From: Torymus aiolomorphi
Taxonomy: Eukaryota; Arthropoda; Insecta; Hymenoptera; Torymidae
Assembly (NCBI GenBank): GCA_036365515.1
Contig: CM070874.1
Location: forward strand, 91,222,342 to 91,286,341
Reading direction: 5' to 3'
Length of the DNA: 64,000 bases
Position 1 is the stretch's first letter. Every line of letters starts with the position of its first letter. Of the stretch, positions 60,895 to 64,000 are shown piece after piece. The notes beneath the pieces are model-generated. The model saw only the letters and a list, made by a program, of their open reading frames with translations, was not told the origin of the DNA and did no database searches. Made by a program: the position numbers and the translations under genes.

Positions 60895-61581
60895 TCAAAC
60901 TGTTTTGATATGTAAGCGAATCGTAATAACTTCACCTCGAAAATTTACTAAGTCACCGTTTTGATCAACAATGCGTAATTGTAAATGGTCGATAATTTTT
61001 ACAGTGATCGGTAAATATATTATTTGCTTTGGAACTTCAATAATCTTAAATCCTGGTGGCACTGCCGGAAAAAACTCGTGAATAGTATGAACCTTATTTT
61101 GATTAATATATGCACCAGTTGTTATATTACATTCGACACGTACTGCGTTCACTTTAAGAATGGTAACTGGCATGTCGGACACATGACTTATATTAGGTTC
61201 AAGAAGGCGTTTTGTAAATCCTAATAATTGACCAATAGAATCATTCTCTTGAAAATCAATTTTACGATTACAAGTAATAATACTCCGTAATGTATTATTA
61301 TTAGGCTTAATACTAATTATTATTCCTTTGCGTTCGAGAGTTTTTTGTAACGTTTTTTCAATATCATCTATTTCATAACTACCAGTAGGTAACTCCACTA
61401 TCTCTTTACCAACATAAAATTTATTGCAGTTCATATCAATATTTGGTATAGAATTAAAAGTTAGCAGTTCAACTAATCCCAATACATATTTTCTTTTGGG
61501 ATCAAGTTCAATCGGAGGGAAATAATCAGCTGCTAGAACTGACGAAGTCCCTGACAAACTAAGAGTAAACGATTCAAACAT
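60895..61581 (-). CDS. Maverick penton/minor capsid protein
   Basis: 228 residues, intact from ATG at 61581 to TGA at 60895-60897. It begins MFESFTLSLSGTSSVLAADY followed by FPPIELDP and LVELLTFNSIPNID, the pattern of the single-jelly-roll minor capsid protein that occupies fivefold vertices in Mavericks. It is followed 2 bp later by the small basic protein. No break. Confidence 0.88.
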   Translation of the reverse strand: MFESFTLSLSGTSSVLAADYFPPIELDPKRKYVLGLVELLTFNSIPNIDMNCNKFYVGKEIVELPTGSYEIDDIEKTLQKTLERKGIIISIKPNNNTLRSIITCNRKIDFQENDSIGQLLGFTKRLLEPNISHVSDMPVTILKVNAVRVECNITTGAYINQNKVHTIHEFFPAVPPGFKIIEVPKQIIYLPITVKIIDHLQLRIVDQNGDLVNFRGEVITIRLHIKTV

Positions 61582-61616
61582 CTTGATACTTTACGTGGAA
61601 CTAACTTCATTCAATA

Positions 61617-62042
61617 TTATTTCTTCTTATATAGATAGAAATTTTCAGTTGAATTCAATTGATTACATAAAAATTTCAAACAAAGATGTCCACAAATATA
61701 AGTATTGAATTGTTGATACCTTTCATAATTGTATTTTATTTCTTTCACTTTTAAGTAATTTATGAGATCTTGAGGCGGACGCAAATCACCAAAACTATCA
61801 AAATAAAAAACATTATTTCCATTTTTTCGATAAGCTACCCAATGTGTTCCAGGTCCATCCTTATCATCAAGATTGATAATAGCACTTTCTTTATAAAGGC
61901 AGCCATTTGATGGTAATGCATTTCTCATAAATACACCTCTAAAATTTTTTATTTGCATAATTTTTACATATTTTAATAAATCGTTGTCAGTTAAGGGCCG
62001 TTTTGGTAATCTTACTGTTTCAACAAGCTTTTTTTTTTTTTC
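61617..62042 (-). CDS. Maverick adenovirus-type cysteine protease, start uncertain
   Basis: Maturation protease (PRO, C5/Ulp1-like) expected to process capsid precursors. The first ATG in frame is at 61958 (113 residues). The frame is open back to 62042, after a TAA at 62043-62045, and encodes the family-like word LPKRPLTDNDLLKYV without an ATG. Catalytic His lies in GPGTHWVAY, the acidic residue near YFDSFGDLRPP and Cys in ICGHLCLKF. The N-terminal part abuts a 12-A run shared with the end of the upstream phospholipase frame. A lost start, a homopolymer error or frameshift expression are all possible. Confidence 0.8.
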   Translation of the reverse strand, partial: EKKKKLVETVRLPKRPLTDNDLLKYVKIMQIKNFRGVFMRNALPSNGCLYKESAIINLDDKDGPGTHWVAYRKNGNNVFYFDSFGDLRPPQDLINYLKVKEIKYNYERYQQFNTYICGHLCLKFLCNQLNSTENFYLYKKK

Positions 62043-62847
62043 TTAATCACTTTTTTTACTTTTTCACTTTTTTTTAATTGCTTGAAACAGATACCATAAC
62101 CCTTTGCATAGGGTTTTAAATATAATCCTTTTCCAAGGGCTAATTCTTCAACTTTCTTATTATGTCTTTGCTGTTCTTCCATCTGTCTTTTAGCAGCATT
62201 CGCTCGATTGATAGCTTGAGCAATGCCAGCAGCTCCCCTGCTAGTGATCCTAAAGCACTAAGACCTGCAAACAATGGAACCAGAGCAGGGAGAAAGCCAC
62301 CATGTTTCGATACAGGTAATATACGGGGAACTTTAACATATTTTTTTCCTCCTGCTCTTTTTACATGTTTGCGTGCGGTCATAAGGGCTGATTTGATTAC
62401 AGATTGTGAATCTGTACTAGGACTGAGAGATTTAGCAGTAGACTTAATTAAACGTTTAAGCCCAACCATTTTTTTTCTTAATCTTTTTGTTTTACTCTTT
62501 CTTTGTCCCATACCCAACTTATTTTTTACTTTCATGATGTTAGTAATAGCGTAAGCCGCAGCTTTTTCTCCAAAACTAGCGTTTTTAGACTTCACTCTTT
62601 CCCACGCCTTTTCTGCTAAAACTTGATCTGCTGAGTTTCTTGCCTTAATGTTTTCGCGATTTTTTGAATAAGCTATATCGTGTTCCTTGCATGCAGTATC
62701 AAGTGGATTAATGCCTGGATCACCGCGAGCTAATCTTTTAGATAACTTTGTACCTGGTCCACAGTATTGATAACCAGGAAAATGAAGTTCAAGTGGTAGT
62801 TTATTTATCAAATTATTAACTAGTCCTGAGCCTTTATGAATAATCAT
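62012..62847 (-). pseudogene. Maverick phospholipase A2 protein with frameshift
   Basis: A virion-type PLA2, like parvoviral VP1 and probably used to cross membranes during entry. From ATG at 62847 it has the Ca-binding loop YCGPGTKL and catalytic pair in KEHDIAYSKN, then a basic stretch and a hydrophobic Gly/Leu/Ala segment (about residues 184-205). At a 4-G run (62235-62238) family similarity leaves the starting frame, which continues with unrelated residues to 62140. Similarity continues in another frame to a TAA at 62012-62014, ending in Lys-rich sequence. So a 1-base indel truncates the native C-terminus. The catalytic domain is intact. Confidence 0.85.
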
Positions 62848-62941
62848 TACTCGATGATAGTCTTTTTATGAATGAGGAGAAAACTATAAGTATATGCTTT
62901 TATAGAAGTTTTCATCAGTCGTAATCAAGTTGTAAAACAAG
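62848..62941. promoter_or_regulatory. Divergent intergenic region, phospholipase/ATPase
   Basis: 94 bp between two start codons pointing apart, AT-rich with ctataagtatatgc and ttttatag. Likely the shared promoter of the leftward structural block and the rightward ATPase. Specific motifs are not established. Confidence 0.45.
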
Positions 62942-63646
62942 ATGGATGTTAAAGAAAACCAAATTAAATTACCAGTTATCAATTTTGATAGTTTAACCGA
63001 ACCAAATAAAATATCTTATAAACGTCACGGTGATTTATTTCCAAACAGTATTCGTGCTGTATTTTGTGGACCATCAAATTGTGGTAAAACAAATGCTCTA
63101 CTTTCTTTACTTATACACCCAAATGGTCTAAAGTTTGAAAATATCTATATCTATTCAAAGTCTTTAAATCAATCAAAATACCGGTTCCTTGAAAAGCTTA
63201 TTGAACCTATTGAAGGAATCAAATATTTATCTTTCAGCGAACATGATCTAGTTGTTTCACCTGACGAAGCTCAAAATAATTCTATTTTCATATTTGATGA
63301 TATAGCATGTGAAAAACAAAATAATGTTAAATCATTCTATTGTATGGGTAGACATAAAAATGTTGATTGCTTTTATTTATGTCAATCGTATGCACAAGTT
63401 CCTAAACATTTAGTACGTGATAATGTTAATCTATTAGTTATATTTCGACAAGATGATATGAATTTAAAACATATTTACAACGATCACGTAAATACAGATA
63501 TGACGTACAAAAGATTTAAAGATATTTGCTCATCTTGTTGGGAGACTAATCATAGTTTTCTTGTTATCAATAAAGATAATGTTGTAAATAATGGTCGATA
63601 CCGAAAAGGATTTGATCAATTTGTTATAAATATACAATCAAGCTAA
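62942..63646 (+). CDS. Maverick genome-packaging ATPase (FtsK/HerA, A32-like)
   Basis: 234 residues, intact. It powers packaging of DNA into capsids. Walker A GPSNCGKTNALL is near residue 43, Walker B SIFIFDDIA near residue 113, and a sensor-like Gln in YLCQSYAQVP, as in the A32/Maverick family. The start follows the divergent promoter region. The next gene starts 38 bp downstream on the same strand. Confidence 0.93.
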   Translation: MDVKENQIKLPVINFDSLTEPNKISYKRHGDLFPNSIRAVFCGPSNCGKTNALLSLLIHPNGLKFENIYIYSKSLNQSKYRFLEKLIEPIEGIKYLSFSEHDLVVSPDEAQNNSIFIFDDIACEKQNNVKSFYCMGRHKNVDCFYLCQSYAQVPKHLVRDNVNLLVIFRQDDMNLKHIYNDHVNTDMTYKRFKDICSSCWETNHSFLVINKDNVVNNGRYRKGFDQFVINIQSS

Positions 63647-63684
63647 AAATAGATCATTTATTTACGAAGTGTTGAATCGTTAAC

Positions 63685-64000
63685 ATGTCTGACTTTAATA
63701 ATCAAATATCCATTCTACGTGAAGTGGAGAAAGCTCGGAACGCAATAAAACGTAAATATGATTCAATAAAATCATATAAAATAGACAGTGAAAAAGCTTT
63801 TAATGAATCATACAAGCCAATTATAGAACCTTTAAATAAATTAGTTGAGAATGAAAACGTGAAAAATAAGGAGAAAAATAAGGTGAAGAAAAAAGATAAA
63901 GTTGATAGAATTAAGAAAGAAGAAAAGGAAGAACAAAGATTCTATGAAAATCACGATCAAAACGATGAGGATGAAAATACTGCAAGTTCTTTTGAGACAG
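63685..64000 (+). CDS. Maverick coiled-coil protein, partial at window end
   Basis: Opens with MSDFNNQISILREVEKARN and is open to the window edge (105 codons). Strongly charged, Lys/Glu-rich and heptad-like, with KNKEKNKVKKKDK-type blocks. A protein of this kind follows the ATPase in many arthropod Mavericks; its role is unknown. Truncated by the window, not by a stop. Confidence 0.75.
   Translation, partial: MSDFNNQISILREVEKARNAIKRKYDSIKSYKIDSEKAFNESYKPIIEPLNKLVENENVKNKEKNKVKKKDKVDRIKKEEKEEQRFYENHDQNDEDENTASSFET

Larger units (their letters stand above)
59411..64000. mobile_element. Maverick/Polinton (adintovirus-like) element, partial
   Basis: Seven closely spaced intronless genes: capsid, small protein, penton, protease and phospholipase leftward, then ATPase and a coiled-coil protein rightward. 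This content and order are those of animal Mavericks. They differ from the flanking DNA in having almost no spacers (2 bp between the penton stop and the next ATG). The element runs off the window; DNA polymerase B and integrase are not seen. Two lesions (a capsid stop and a phospholipase frameshift) suggest a recently decayed copy. Confidence 0.92.

Overview
This window is eukaryotic, AT-rich nuclear DNA from an arthropod, most likely an insect. A parasitoid-wasp-like genome would fit the gene structures and repeat load, but the species is inference. Four ordinary housekeeping genes with short introns are recognisable. They are dyskerin (5189-7905, +), the proteasome deubiquitinase Rpn11/PSMD14 (8603-10014, -), the mitochondrial twin-CX9C factor CMC1 (28278-29017, +) and the tRNA-splicing endonuclease catalytic subunit Sen2/TSEN2 (29255-30933, -). 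Dyskerin and Rpn11 are convergent, as are CMC1 and TSEN2. No tRNA, rRNA, CRISPR array or operon was seen.

Almost everything else is mobile DNA, much of it palindromic (foldback) and nested. 48-4650 is a mosaic of at least eight inverted-repeat elements, several with readable target-site duplications (TSDs). 10452-19198 is an 8.7 kb foldback (FB1) with an 8-bp TSD; each arm carries an exon of a SENP6/7-like SUMO protease. 33716-46600 is a second, 12.9 kb foldback (FB2), also with an 8-bp TSD; its arms carry spliceable fragments of TFIIA-alpha/beta (GTF2A1) and a geranylgeranyltransferase-I beta (PGGT1B) exon. One arm of each foldback is interrupted by the same 600-bp inverted-repeat element, and the other arm preserves the empty site. 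The loop of FB2 is a degenerate array of about 130-bp units, itself hit by a 517-bp element with a 9-bp TSD.

FB2 sits in a small palindrome (P), and P sits in the endonuclease domain of a LINE. Pieces of that one reading frame occur in order at 33385-33612, 46942-46967, 48105-48409 and 53431-53568. They are separated by P+FB2, by a roughly 1 kb element with TSD tatacaat (H, itself hit by a MITE), and by a roughly 5 kb element containing foldback FB3. The last piece is cut off by foldback FB4. From 55031 to about 58440 lies the decayed 3' half of a Ty3/gypsy retrotransposon (RNase H end, linker, integrase), followed by a 180-bp tandem repeat.

The last 4.6 kb (59411-64000, running off the window) is one side of a Maverick/Polinton (adintovirus-like) element. 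It has a double-jelly-roll major capsid protein with one in-frame stop, a small basic protein, a penton/minor capsid protein, an adenovirus-type cysteine protease, a phospholipase-A2 protein with a frameshift, a packaging ATPase and a charged coiled-coil protein. The morphogenesis genes form a leftward block, with the ATPase and the next gene divergent. Polymerase and integrase genes are not in the window.
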